Positions 1-6,504 of a stretch of 6,862 nt of DNA are shown piece after piece. Both the position numbers and the translations under genes were made by a program. The notes under the pieces are model-generated. The model was given only the letters and a program-made list of their open reading frames with translations, was not told the DNA's origin and searched no databases. This DNA is from Caldifarciminota bacterium. Its GTDB lineage: Bacteria > Hydrothermota > Hydrothermia > S141-80. Numbering within the stretch: the stretch's first letter is position 1; the number at the start of each line of letters is the position of its first letter. Location of the stretch: positions 1-6,862 of the forward strand of contig WFYF01000137.1 in the NCBI GenBank assembly GCA_015490255.1, in the 5' to 3' direction.

Positions 1-136
1 CCTTCAGGAGGTTGAACTGGCTCACACCGGCATCGTGGAGGGCGCTGTCAAAGGCATTGAGAGGCGTGGAGCCCCGACCCACACCCCGGACCAGCACAAA
101 ACCCTGATAAGACTGGGGAAAGCGAACAGGCTCCAT
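1..136 (-). CDS. pdaD: Pyruvoyl-dependent arginine decarboxylase, N-terminal part (runs off window)
   Basis: The 45 complete codons visible from the ATG at 136 encode the N-terminus of a pyruvoyl-dependent arginine decarboxylase, which converts arginine to agmatine and CO2 in the cytoplasm. The diagnostic stretch is FVLVRGVG (residues 13-20) followed by STPLNAFDSALHDAG (23-37) and FNLLK (41-45). It matches, from memory, the family pattern G-x-TPLNAFD-x-AL-x-x-AG then NL-(I/V), as in the Methanocaldococcus jannaschii enzyme. The self-cleaving serine that makes the pyruvoyl cofactor lies further on, outside the window, so activity cannot be judged. A good Shine-Dalgarno (GAGGTGA, bases 141-147) lies four bases before the ATG. 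It starts 14 bases after the speE stop and is almost certainly in the same operon, which suggests that its agmatine feeds SpeE. The partial length limits certainty, but the motif is distinctive. Confidence 0.85.
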   Translation of the reverse strand, partial: MEPVRFPQSYQGFVLVRGVGRGSTPLNAFDSALHDAGVSQFNLLK

Positions 137-150
137 GGTTTCACCTCACA

Positions 151-1065
151 TCAGTCCGGATAGACATAGGGATCCTGGTCTGTGAGCACCCGGCCCTTCT
201 GAAGCACCTCCCGCAGATAGGCGGGCAACCGGAACATGGCGGGATGCAGTTCAGGACTGTAATACCGCAGACCTTCCACACCCCGCTCCCGAAGACGATC
301 CTCCACTTCTTTTTCCACCAGGAGGGCAGGGTCCACCCTGCGGGAAGCCACCACAAAACTCCAGGGCATCTGAAACGAAAACACAAAGGCCCAGAAGACC
401 CGGACCACGGGAAACAGCTCTTCCAGCGTCCGGGCGATGGATGCCACAAAGTCGGCATACACCGGATCGGCACTGGCCGACTGCACCACGAGCATACCAT
501 CCGGCGAAAGCCTGTCCAGCACCCCGGCATAAAATTCCCGGGTGAACAGGAGCTGCGAGGGCCCCTCCTCCAGAGGTTCGGTGAGGTCCGAGATCACCAC
601 ATCGTAAACTTCTTCAGTGTCAAAGAGATATTTGCGGGCGTCGTCGTGGATCACCTCCACCCGGGGATCCTCAAACGCCCCCTGATGCCACTCGGGAAGA
701 TGGACCCGGCACAGATCCACAAACTCCCCGTCAATGTCCACCATCACCGCCCGCTCCACCGTGTTGTGACGCAGGATTTCCCGGAGCGTCGCCCCTTCCC
801 CGCCCCCGGCCACAAACACCCTGCGGGGTGCGGGATGGGCCACCAGGACAGGATGGACCAGGGATTCGTGATATATATACTCGTCCACCGCTGCCGACTG
901 GATTTTCTCGTCCAGAAACACGGTTTTCCCGAACACGTCCAGTTCCACAATGTCCACCTTCTGGAAGCGGGTCTTTCCTGAAAAGATGGGACGTCGCACC
1001 CGATAGGCGAACCGCATGGAGGGAGAATGCTGTTCCACATAATACAGACCGGTTGCGGTTTCCAT
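151..1065 (-). CDS. speE: Spermidine synthase-family aminopropyltransferase (possible N1-aminopropylagmatine or thermospermine synthase)
   Basis: A 304-residue cytoplasmic enzyme that moves an aminopropyl group from decarboxylated S-adenosylmethionine to an amine. Family marks, numbered from the ATG at 1065: QSAAVDEYIYHESLVHP (56-72, substrate pocket), the nucleotide-binding GGGEGATLRE (87-96), DID (110-112), DDAR (141-144), and VVISDLTEP (156-164). It looks most like the Thermus triamine/agmatine aminopropyltransferase and plant ACL5 thermospermine synthase (shared DL-x-(D/E)P, GGPxxLxT-like region and a C-terminal TDQDP), judged from memory. The usual catalytic second Asp of the D-x-x-D motif is Glu163 here. 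Start choice: GTG (1066-1068) and ATG (1063-1065) are adjacent codons; GGAGGT (1071-1076) sits five bases from the ATG but only two from the GTG, so the ATG is preferred. Its ATG overlaps the upstream hydrolase stop by one base (TGATG), implying translational coupling; a pyruvoyl arginine decarboxylase follows. The amine acceptor is an inference. Confidence 0.93.
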   Translation of the reverse strand: METATGLYYVEQHSPSMRFAYRVRRPIFSGKTRFQKVDIVELDVFGKTVFLDEKIQSAAVDEYIYHESLVHPVLVAHPAPRRVFVAGGGEGATLREILRHNTVERAVMVDIDGEFVDLCRVHLPEWHQGAFEDPRVEVIHDDARKYLFDTEEVYDVVISDLTEPLEEGPSQLLFTREFYAGVLDRLSPDGMLVVQSASADPVYADFVASIARTLEELFPVVRVFWAFVFSFQMPWSFVVASRRVDPALLVEKEVEDRLRERGVEGLRYYSPELHPAMFRLPAYLREVLQKGRVLTDQDPYVYPD

Positions 1066-1721
1066 CACGAACCTCCAGGGATCAGAAGGTCCCTCAGAAA
1101 GGGGTTATGTTGCTTTTCATGGGCCACCGTGGTTTCCGGACCATGTCCGGGAAAGATGCGGGTTTCGTCCGGAAGCATGGAAAACAGCACTTCCAGAGAT
1201 GCCCGCATGGCCGCCGGGTCACCACCGGGCAGATCCGTTCGGCCGATGGACTCCCGGAAAAGCAGATCTCCCGTGAAGGCGATTTTCTCTCCGGGGGACC
1301 AGAGGACCACACTTCCCGGAGAATGTCCCGGGGTGTGGAGCACCAGAAACTCCACACCCCCTATCCGGAACTTGTGGCTCTCTGTGAGCGCTGTCAGATT
1401 GGGATAAACCAGCGGCTCCAGATCCGTCATACCGAAAAGTTCCAGCTGGGTCCGCATGTTTTCCACCAGGGGCCAGTCGTTCTGATGGAGCCACAGTCCC
1501 TGGCGGAAGAAGGTGGTGTATTCTCCCGCTTCCAGCACGTGATCAAAATGTCCGTGGGTGGCCACCAGCGCCTTCACCCGGTACGCCTCACGAACCAGAC
1601 GTTCCACCAGGGACGAGAGAAAGCGCCCCGGGTCCACAATCAGGGCTTCCCGGGACGCCTCCTCCACCACCACATACAGGTTGCTCGCAAACGGTTCCAG
1701 GACGTGGGTTTCAACCCTCAC
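1065..1721 (-). CDS. Metallo-beta-lactamase-fold hydrolase, glyoxalase II-like (YcbL type)
   Basis: A 218-residue protein close to the length of the compact YcbL-type glyoxalase II group. The metal ligands of the fold are all visible: THGHFDH (55-61), the HTPGHSPGS loop with His133, Asp152 in FTGDLLF (149-155), and His193 in the C-terminal PGHGPETT (191-198). GRTDLPGGD (160-168) and NPFL (206-209) are also typical of this group. The family hydrolyses thioesters such as S-lactoylglutathione, but the group also contains enzymes of unknown substrate, so no specific reaction is assigned. There is no signal peptide, so it should be cytoplasmic. It begins with GTG, and that codon shares four bases (GTGA) with the OmpA-type gene's stop; GAAGG (1725-1729) is only three bases away, so coupling to the upstream gene probably drives initiation. 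Its last codons hold the Shine-Dalgarno of speE. A link with polyamine synthesis is suggested only by position. Confidence 0.9.
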   Translation of the reverse strand: MRVETHVLEPFASNLYVVVEEASREALIVDPGRFLSSLVERLVREAYRVKALVATHGHFDHVLEAGEYTTFFRQGLWLHQNDWPLVENMRTQLELFGMTDLEPLVYPNLTALTESHKFRIGGVEFLVLHTPGHSPGSVVLWSPGEKIAFTGDLLFRESIGRTDLPGGDPAAMRASLEVLFSMLPDETRIFPGHGPETTVAHEKQHNPFLRDLLIPGGS

Positions 1722-3511
1722 TGACCTTCGCCCGGTGCAATCACCACAAGCTCCACCCTGCGGTTCTGCTCCCGCCCGAAGGGCGTGCTGTTGTCCGCAA
1801 TGGGCCGCGTGGGACCATACCCCTTGGCGATCAGGCGATCCGGTGGGATCTGGTGAACGGAGATCAGGTATTCCCGCACCGCCTCTGCCCTGGCCTGGGA
1901 AAGGCGCATGTTGAAGGCGAAAGATCCCTGACTGTCCGTGTGACCCTGGATTTCAATCCGCACGTTGGGGTTGTCGGCCAGGATCCGCTTGATGAGTTCG
2001 GCGGCGCGGTCCAGGATGGGATAGGACTCCGGACGGATGTTGGCCTTGCCCACGTCAAAGTGGATTTTGGGCAGGCGGACCTGAAGCTTTTTGCGCACGA
2101 GCGCCACTTCGGATTCCACCGTCTTGTCGGCTTCAATCTCATACACTTTGGATACGGTGATATAACCGGGTGCCGAAATCTTCACCCGATAGGTCCCGGG
2201 CTTGAGGGTGAAAGAGGCCGAAGCCCCCTGAACCGGCTCCTGGCCCTCCAGCTGGATGGTGGCTTTCTCCACAGGGGTTCCTTTCTCCACATCCACCACC
2301 GTAATTTTGAGCACACCGAGTTTGGGTTTGGGCCTGGCCTTGCGCTTGAGGGTGAAGGTGAGGGAGAGGGTATCCCCGGGTTTGAGAACCAGCGGTTTGG
2401 ACGCCGAAAGGAACCCTTCCCGCTCCAGGTTGAGGGTATACACACCGGGGTCGGCCACCAGCTCAAAGGCACCGGCATCCGAGGACGTGGCCTGGGCGAT
2501 CAGGCTGTCGCCCCGATAGAGGCGCACGTCCACGCCCTCCACGGGGAGCTCTTTCTCGTCCAGCACCACACCGGCAAGATAGGCCGGTTTGGGTTTCTCA
2601 GGAGCCTTTTTCTGCGGTGGGGCAATAAGCACATACGCGGCGACGTCCACACCCACATCCGGACGAAACTGTGGAAGAAGCCCCTCACGGGGCGTGGTTC
2701 CGCGGGAGAACAGCGGGATGCTTCCCGCAATCTGGATGTTGGCGCCCTGCCGCTGACCCAGGCGGAATCCGAGGGTGACCCAGGTGGGGCCGTTGCCATA
2801 AAGATCCCGCTGCTCTTTCTTCACATACTGGAGTGTCCAGACCTCAAGCAGGGGAGAAAACACCGCGGGAGAGATGTCCACGCCCACACCTCCAAAAATC
2901 AGCGCGGGAAGGGTATCTGCCACATAGGAATAGCCTCCCACGTTCAGATGCACACCCCACCGGGAAGCCCCCCGGAAAGAGGCCATTACCTCGCCCCCCA
3001 GGGCGAAGTCTTCCATGGTGAACCGACGAAGATATCCGCCCTGATACTGAATGCCGGAATCGGTGGGATCCGGCGTTGCTCCCGTATCTCGCTTCACACC
3101 AGTGGGAAACACCCCGAACACAGAGGCTCCCAGCGTCCAGGGAGATTCCGGAAAGGGATAGGAGAACTTCAGATCCACCCGGGTATCCCCCAGCCCGTAG
3201 GAATACCGGGTGGTTTTGGTGGTGTCCTTTTCATAGTCTGCGAGGAACTGGCCGGTCACGGAAAAGGCAAAATTTTTCGTGAGGGCATAGCCGATGCCGA
3301 AAAAGCTGCTGGCTGCAATCGTGGGCACATCCTGACCGTCGGGAGCTTTCACCCCCCGATACCACGCATGAATTGCCGGGATCAGCAGCACAAACTGACC
3401 GGCCTCCGAAATCTCCGCGCTGTGCACCCGCACCACCCCTTCCTGTGCGTTGCTGGTCATCCCGGCTGCAAGCAACCCCGGGAAGAGCAACACCCACCAA
3501 CCGCGTCTCAT
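1718..3511 (-). CDS. OmpA-family outer-membrane protein with internal beta-sandwich repeats
   Basis: A 597-residue envelope protein, much longer than classic OmpA (about 350). Residues 1-22 form a signal peptide (MRRGWW then a hydrophobic core, probable cleavage after SNA). Residues about 30-300 alternate short polar and aromatic/glycine-rich segments, as in an outer-membrane beta barrel. After a Pro/Lys linker (299-309) come two repeats: about 311-390 resembles a carboxypeptidase-regulatory-like domain (AGVVLDEKELPVEGVDV, ending in an L-x-L-x-PGDT strand), and about 398-473 is similar or PEGA-like (LKPGTYRVKISAPGY, 436-450). Residues 476-592 are the OmpA C-terminal peptidoglycan-binding domain: IHFDVGKANI (483-492), IQGHTDSQG (521-529), LSQARAEAVREYL (538-549), GRE-x-NRRVEL (579-588), with the diaminopimelate-binding Asp526 and Arg541. 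It should tether the outer membrane to the cell wall. AGGAGGT (3518-3524) and the promoter at 3556-3584 support the ATG at 3511. The barrel assignment is an inference. Confidence 0.93.
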   Translation of the reverse strand: MRRGWWVLLFPGLLAAGMTSNAQEGVVRVHSAEISEAGQFVLLIPAIHAWYRGVKAPDGQDVPTIAASSFFGIGYALTKNFAFSVTGQFLADYEKDTTKTTRYSYGLGDTRVDLKFSYPFPESPWTLGASVFGVFPTGVKRDTGATPDPTDSGIQYQGGYLRRFTMEDFALGGEVMASFRGASRWGVHLNVGGYSYVADTLPALIFGGVGVDISPAVFSPLLEVWTLQYVKKEQRDLYGNGPTWVTLGFRLGQRQGANIQIAGSIPLFSRGTTPREGLLPQFRPDVGVDVAAYVLIAPPQKKAPEKPKPAYLAGVVLDEKELPVEGVDVRLYRGDSLIAQATSSDAGAFELVADPGVYTLNLEREGFLSASKPLVLKPGDTLSLTFTLKRKARPKPKLGVLKITVVDVEKGTPVEKATIQLEGQEPVQGASASFTLKPGTYRVKISAPGYITVSKVYEIEADKTVESEVALVRKKLQVRLPKIHFDVGKANIRPESYPILDRAAELIKRILADNPNVRIEIQGHTDSQGSFAFNMRLSQARAEAVREYLISVHQIPPDRLIAKGYGPTRPIADNSTPFGREQNRRVELVVIAPGEGQ

Positions 3512-3555
3512 GAAGAAACCTCCTGTTTATCCGAACCGGGAAAATGCCGTGCTAA

Positions 3556-3584
3556 ATTATACACCACCCCTTTCCAACCCGCAA
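3556..3584 (-). promoter_or_regulatory. Sigma-70-type promoter of the ompA-hydrolase-speE-pdaD operon
   Basis: On the minus strand a perfect -10 box TATAAT (bases 3556-3561) is preceded, after exactly 17 bases, by TTGCGG (3579-3584), which matches four of six -35 positions. An alternative TTGTTG (3582-3587) gives a 20-base spacer and is less likely. Transcription would start near base 3549, giving a leader of about 38 bases that carries the strong AGGAGGT site. This looks like a housekeeping promoter; no operator is obvious except a palindrome just upstream. Confidence 0.75.
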
Positions 3585-3595
3585 CAAACGCCAGC

Positions 3596-3612
3596 CACGC
3601 CCGCCGGGCGTG
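3596..3612. terminator. GC-rich perfect palindrome between uvrB and the next promoter; weak terminator or operator candidate
   Basis: CACGCCC (3596-3602), a three-base loop and GGGCGTG (3606-3612) form a perfect 7-bp stem. It lies 32 bases beyond the uvrB stop and 11 bases upstream of the next promoter's -35 box. On the transcribed strand it is followed by GCTGGCGTTTGTTG, with no real U tract, so intrinsic termination would be weak. It could instead be a protein-binding site for the downstream promoter. Both roles are inferences. Confidence 0.35.
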
Positions 3613-3644
3613 TAACAGAAGATTTCAACAATTCCGCATCAGGG

Positions 3645-5660
3645 TCAGGAAGGATCGGGGGCGTTCTCCCGGAGGGCGCGTCTGGCGCGAAACAGAGCGT
3701 CCCGAAACCGGGCTGCCCGCTCAAAATCCCAGAGATCGGCGGCCTCCCGCATCCGCCGTTCCAGTTCCTCCACGAGCTCATAGGGGGAAAGACTTCGCTC
3801 CAGCATCTGGATCTCCTCATCCACCCCACCGTCCTCCCGGGTGAAGAGCTTCTCATCAGCCACCCGCGTGAGTTTCAGGATCTCATCCACGGATTTCCGG
3901 ATGGTTTTCGGGGTGATGCCGTGGACGCGGTTGTATTCCATCTGGAGCTGCCGCCGGCGCTCCGTCTCCCGGATGGCCCGATCCATGGCCTCGGTGACTT
4001 CATCCGCATAAAGGATCACCTTGCCGGCGGCATTCCGGGCCGCCCGGCCCGCCATCTGGATCAACGATCGCTCCGACCGGAGAAAGCCGGTTTTGTCCGC
4101 ATCCAAAATGATCACCAGGGATACTTCTGGAAGGTCCAGCCCTTCCCGGAGAAGGTTCACCCCCACAAGCACATCAAATTCCCCCAGGCGGAGGTCCCGG
4201 AGGAGTTTCACCCGTTCAATGGCGTCCAGTTCCGAGTGGAGATAGCGGGCGCGAACCCCATACCGGGAGAGGTGCAAGGCCAGGTCCTCCGCCATTCGTT
4301 TTGTGAGGGTGGTGATGAGCACCCGCTCCCCCCGCTCCACGCGGCGATGCACCTCGGAAAGGATATCGTCCATCTGGTTTTCCGTGGGCCGGACTTCAAT
4401 CTCGGGATCCACCAGGCCAGTGGGACGGATGATCTGCTCCACCACCACGGACGAGCGCTCCAGTTCATACGGCCCGGGGGTGGCCGAAACAAACAGCACC
4501 CGGCGGAAAAAGTCAGCCTCCAGTTCCTCAAACTTCAGCGGACGGTTATCCAGGGCGGAAGGCAGGCGGAAACCGAATTCCACGAGGGTTTCCTTCCGGG
4601 CGCGATCCCCCCGATACATGCCGGCAAGCTGCGGGATGGTCACATGGGATTCATCAATCACGAGAAGAAAGTCCTCGGGGAAATAATCCAGCAAGCAATA
4701 GGGGCGTTCTCCCGGCGCCCGCCCGGAAAGATGGCGGGAATAGTTCTCAATGCCCCGGCAGGTCCCGGTGGTCCGGAGCATCTCCAGGTCCATCCGGGTG
4801 CGCTGCTCCAGCCGCTGGGCTTCCAGAAACTTCCCCTGACTGCGAAGCTCCTGGAGGCGCTCCTCCAGCTCCTGCTCAATGGCGGCGATGGCCCGCTGGA
4901 GTTTTTCCTCGGAGGTGAGCCAGTGCCCGGCGGGATAAAGGGCATAGCGCCTCCGGCGTTCCAGCACCTCCCGGGTGGTGGCGTCCCGCAGGGTGATCCG
5001 CTCCACCGTGTCCCCCCAGAACTCCACGCGGACCACATATTCCTCATACGCCGGGACCACCTCCACCACGTCGCCCCGTGCCCGGAAAGTTCCCCGTTGA
5101 GGCGCCAGGTCATTCCGGGTGTATTGCATGTCCACCAGCCGCCGGAGGAAGGCGTCCCGGTCCAGGGTCATGCCCTCTTCAATCAGGAAAAAGAACTTCC
5201 GGGTTTCCTCGGGATCTCCCAGGCCATAGATGGCGGACACGCTGGCCACCACGATCACGTCGTCCCGTTCCAGGAGACTGGCGGTGGCCCGGAGCCGCAG
5301 CCGCTCAATGTCCTCGTTGATGTCGGCTTCTTTTTCAATATACGTGTCCGTCTCCGGGACATAGGCCTCCGGCTGGTAATAATCGTAATAACTGATGAAA
5401 TATTCCACGGCGTTTTCGGGGAAATACTCTTTGAGTTCGGCGAAGAGCTGGGCGGCGAGGGTTTTGTTGTGTGACAGGACCAGGGTGGGCAGACCCAGTT
5501 CGGCAATGACGTTGGCAACCGTGAAGGTCTTGCCGCTTCCCGTCACCCCCAGCAGGGTGACAAACCGTTCCCCCTTACGGAAGGCCTCCACGATCTCCCG
5601 GATGGCCCGGGGCTGATCCCCGGAAGGCGCATAGGGAGCCTGAAGATGAAAACGCGCCAT
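3645..5660 (-). CDS. uvrB: Excinuclease ABC subunit B (UvrB)
   Basis: A 671-residue, full-length UvrB, the DNA-damage verification helicase of nucleotide excision repair, loaded by UvrA and recruiting UvrC. In order: Walker A GVTGSGKT (38-45); SHNKTLAAQL (63-72); the damage-probing beta hairpin with the YYDYYQPEAYVP signature (91-102); ASVSAIYGLG (139-148); Walker B LVIDESH (333-339); SATPGPYEL (392-400); GVNLLREGLDLPEV (500-513); motif VI QMAGRAARN (535-543); and the C-terminal UVR helical hairpin (about 622-659) that contacts UvrC. All expected motifs are intact. The usual DADKEGFLRS reads DADKTGFLRS (520-529), a minor change. The start follows the conserved N-terminus MARFHLQAPYAPSGDQP; there is no properly spaced Shine-Dalgarno, only AAAGGGG almost touching the ATG. 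It lies 49 bases after the SPOR lipoprotein gene and has no obvious promoter of its own, so it is probably read from the rpmE promoter. I see no SOS-type operator. Confidence 0.98.
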   Translation of the reverse strand: MARFHLQAPYAPSGDQPRAIREIVEAFRKGERFVTLLGVTGSGKTFTVANVIAELGLPTLVLSHNKTLAAQLFAELKEYFPENAVEYFISYYDYYQPEAYVPETDTYIEKEADINEDIERLRLRATASLLERDDVIVVASVSAIYGLGDPEETRKFFFLIEEGMTLDRDAFLRRLVDMQYTRNDLAPQRGTFRARGDVVEVVPAYEEYVVRVEFWGDTVERITLRDATTREVLERRRRYALYPAGHWLTSEEKLQRAIAAIEQELEERLQELRSQGKFLEAQRLEQRTRMDLEMLRTTGTCRGIENYSRHLSGRAPGERPYCLLDYFPEDFLLVIDESHVTIPQLAGMYRGDRARKETLVEFGFRLPSALDNRPLKFEELEADFFRRVLFVSATPGPYELERSSVVVEQIIRPTGLVDPEIEVRPTENQMDDILSEVHRRVERGERVLITTLTKRMAEDLALHLSRYGVRARYLHSELDAIERVKLLRDLRLGEFDVLVGVNLLREGLDLPEVSLVIILDADKTGFLRSERSLIQMAGRAARNAAGKVILYADEVTEAMDRAIRETERRRQLQMEYNRVHGITPKTIRKSVDEILKLTRVADEKLFTREDGGVDEEIQMLERSLSPYELVEELERRMREAADLWDFERAARFRDALFRARRALRENAPDPS

Positions 5661-5690
5661 ACCCCTTTACCGGGCGGGGAGGGAGAAAGA

Positions 5691-5711
5691 GAATCCCGTG
5701 AGGATGGATTC
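5691..5711. terminator. Small hairpin after the SPOR gene, possible weak attenuator before uvrB
   Basis: GAATCC (5691-5696) and GGATTC (5706-5711) are complementary six-base arms around a nine-base loop, overlapping the SPOR gene stop codon. On the transcribed strand a pyrimidine-rich run (TCTTTCTCCCTCCCC) follows. This could reduce read-through into uvrB, but the stem is short and the T content low, so it may be chance. Confidence 0.2.
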
Positions 5712-6267
5712 AGCGCTGGACTTCCACCTGATCCTGGACCACAAAGGCGTCCGTGTAGCCCCAGAGGCTCCGGATCCGGTCCCGCATGGACTCCGCGGAG
5801 GCCCGGTCCAGAAAGTTGCCCACCCGCACCTTATAGAGGGTGAGCCCCCGGGCAGGGTCATATTCCTCCACCACATAGGCTTTCACCCCCCACTGGGCCA
5901 CGATGCCGTCCCGGAAAGCTTCGGCCTTATCCCGATACATGGAGGCGAACACCTGCACCCGGAAACCGGGCACTTTGCGCACCTGCGGTGTCGCGGGGGG
6001 TGCCGGCTCATATGCAGGCTGTGCGGGTGGATTCATGGGTGTCTGGGGGGCAGGTTCAGCGGTGGTGGATGACGTTTCCGGTGCAGGCTGGGTGGGGGTT
6101 TCGTCAAAGGTGATGACGGGCTCTTCCGAAACCGTGACGGTCTCCACCTGAATGGTATCCACCACCGTCAGGGTTTCAGGGGGAGCCGAGGCGGTTTCCT
6201 CCTGAACCGTCTGCCGGGGAGCACAGGCCATCGCCCCCAGCAGGAGGATGCCCAGCAAACGTTTCAT
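5710..6267 (-). CDS. SPOR-domain lipoprotein
   Basis: A 185-residue envelope lipoprotein. MKRLLGILLLGAMAC is a lipoprotein signal with Cys15 as the probable lipidated residue. Residues about 20-98 are a disordered linker rich in Pro, Ala, Glu and Thr, suited to span the periplasm. Residues about 100-178 form a SPOR domain: GFRVQVFAS (101-109) and LYKVRVGNF (144-152) are the paired strands typical of the fold, with helices between (KAEAFRD) and after (RASAESMRDRIRSL). SPOR domains bind glycan strands stripped of stem peptides, usually at the division septum. The ATG at 6267 is preferred over an upstream in-frame ATG at 6345, because only the shorter form places the lipoprotein signal at the N-terminus and the longer one would overlap rpmE heavily. 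The rpmE stop and this start are one base apart (TGAAATG), so coupling is likely. The precise role (septal factor, RlpA- or DedD-like) cannot be told. Confidence 0.9.
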   Translation of the reverse strand: MKRLLGILLLGAMACAPRQTVQEETASAPPETLTVVDTIQVETVTVSEEPVITFDETPTQPAPETSSTTAEPAPQTPMNPPAQPAYEPAPPATPQVRKVPGFRVQVFASMYRDKAEAFRDGIVAQWGVKAYVVEEYDPARGLTLYKVRVGNFLDRASAESMRDRIRSLWGYTDAFVVQDQVEVQR

Positions 6268-6268
6268 T

Positions 6269-6481
6269 TCAGTGTTCCCAGTTGTATTTCTTCCGGAACC
6301 GTTCCAGTCGTCCGCCGCGCTCGGCGAAGATCTGGCGGATTTCACCGGTATAAAAAGGATGACATTTGGAGCACACCTCCACCTCCACGGATGCCACCAC
6401 CGACCCGGTCACCATCTCGTTGCCGCATGCACATCGGATCACCGCTTTCTCATGGTATTTCGGGTGGATGCCCTTTTTCAT
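6269..6481 (-). CDS. rpmE: 50S ribosomal protein L31, zinc-binding type
   Basis: A 70-residue protein, the normal length for L31 of the large ribosomal subunit, near the central protuberance and bridging to the small subunit. The N-terminus [10 protein letters not shown], the paired cysteines Cys17/Cys19 (RCACGN) and Cys37/Cys40 ([11 protein letters not shown], 36-46) and [11 protein letters not shown] (57-67) are signatures of the family. The four cysteines mark it as the zinc-carrying (C+) form rather than the zinc-free paralogue. AGGAGGT (6488-6494) stands six bases before the ATG. It is the first gene after the promoter at 6505-6533 and heads an operon with the SPOR lipoprotein and uvrB. 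Confidence 0.97.
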   Translation of the reverse strand: MKKGIHPKYHEKAVIRCACGNEMVTGSVVASVEVEVCSKCHPFYTGEIRQIFAERGGRLERFRKKYNWEH

Positions 6482-6504
6482 CCCTGCACCTCCTTGTTGG
6501 GCCT

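Noticed and set aside
1066..1068. GTG one codon upstream as the speE start
   Set aside because: The Shine-Dalgarno would be only two bases from it, whereas the following ATG has better spacing and overlaps the upstream stop in the common TGATG arrangement. The difference is one residue.
244..1724. Plus-strand open frames of 245 and 298 codons opposite speE and the hydrolase
   Set aside because: Both oppose genes with intact family motifs, and the translations are low in hydrophobic-core pattern and unrecognisable.
1853..3844. A 663-codon open frame on the plus strand opposite the OmpA-type gene
   Set aside because: It is in phase with the sense codons and explained by the same codon avoidance. 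It has no plausible ribosome site or family features, and the sense gene has clear domains.
3450..5474. A 674-codon open frame on the plus strand opposite uvrB
   Set aside because: It is exactly in phase with uvrB codons, so it stays open merely because uvrB avoids TTA, CTA and TCA codons. It ends at 5474 where uvrB uses TCA for a serine. The translation resembles no protein and is rich in Pro, Gly and His.
6265..6345. Upstream ATG at 6345 as the start of the SPOR lipoprotein
   Set aside because: It would place 26 residues before the lipoprotein signal and overlap rpmE by about 77 bases. The ATG at 6267 gives a clean signal with the lipidation cysteine at residue 15.
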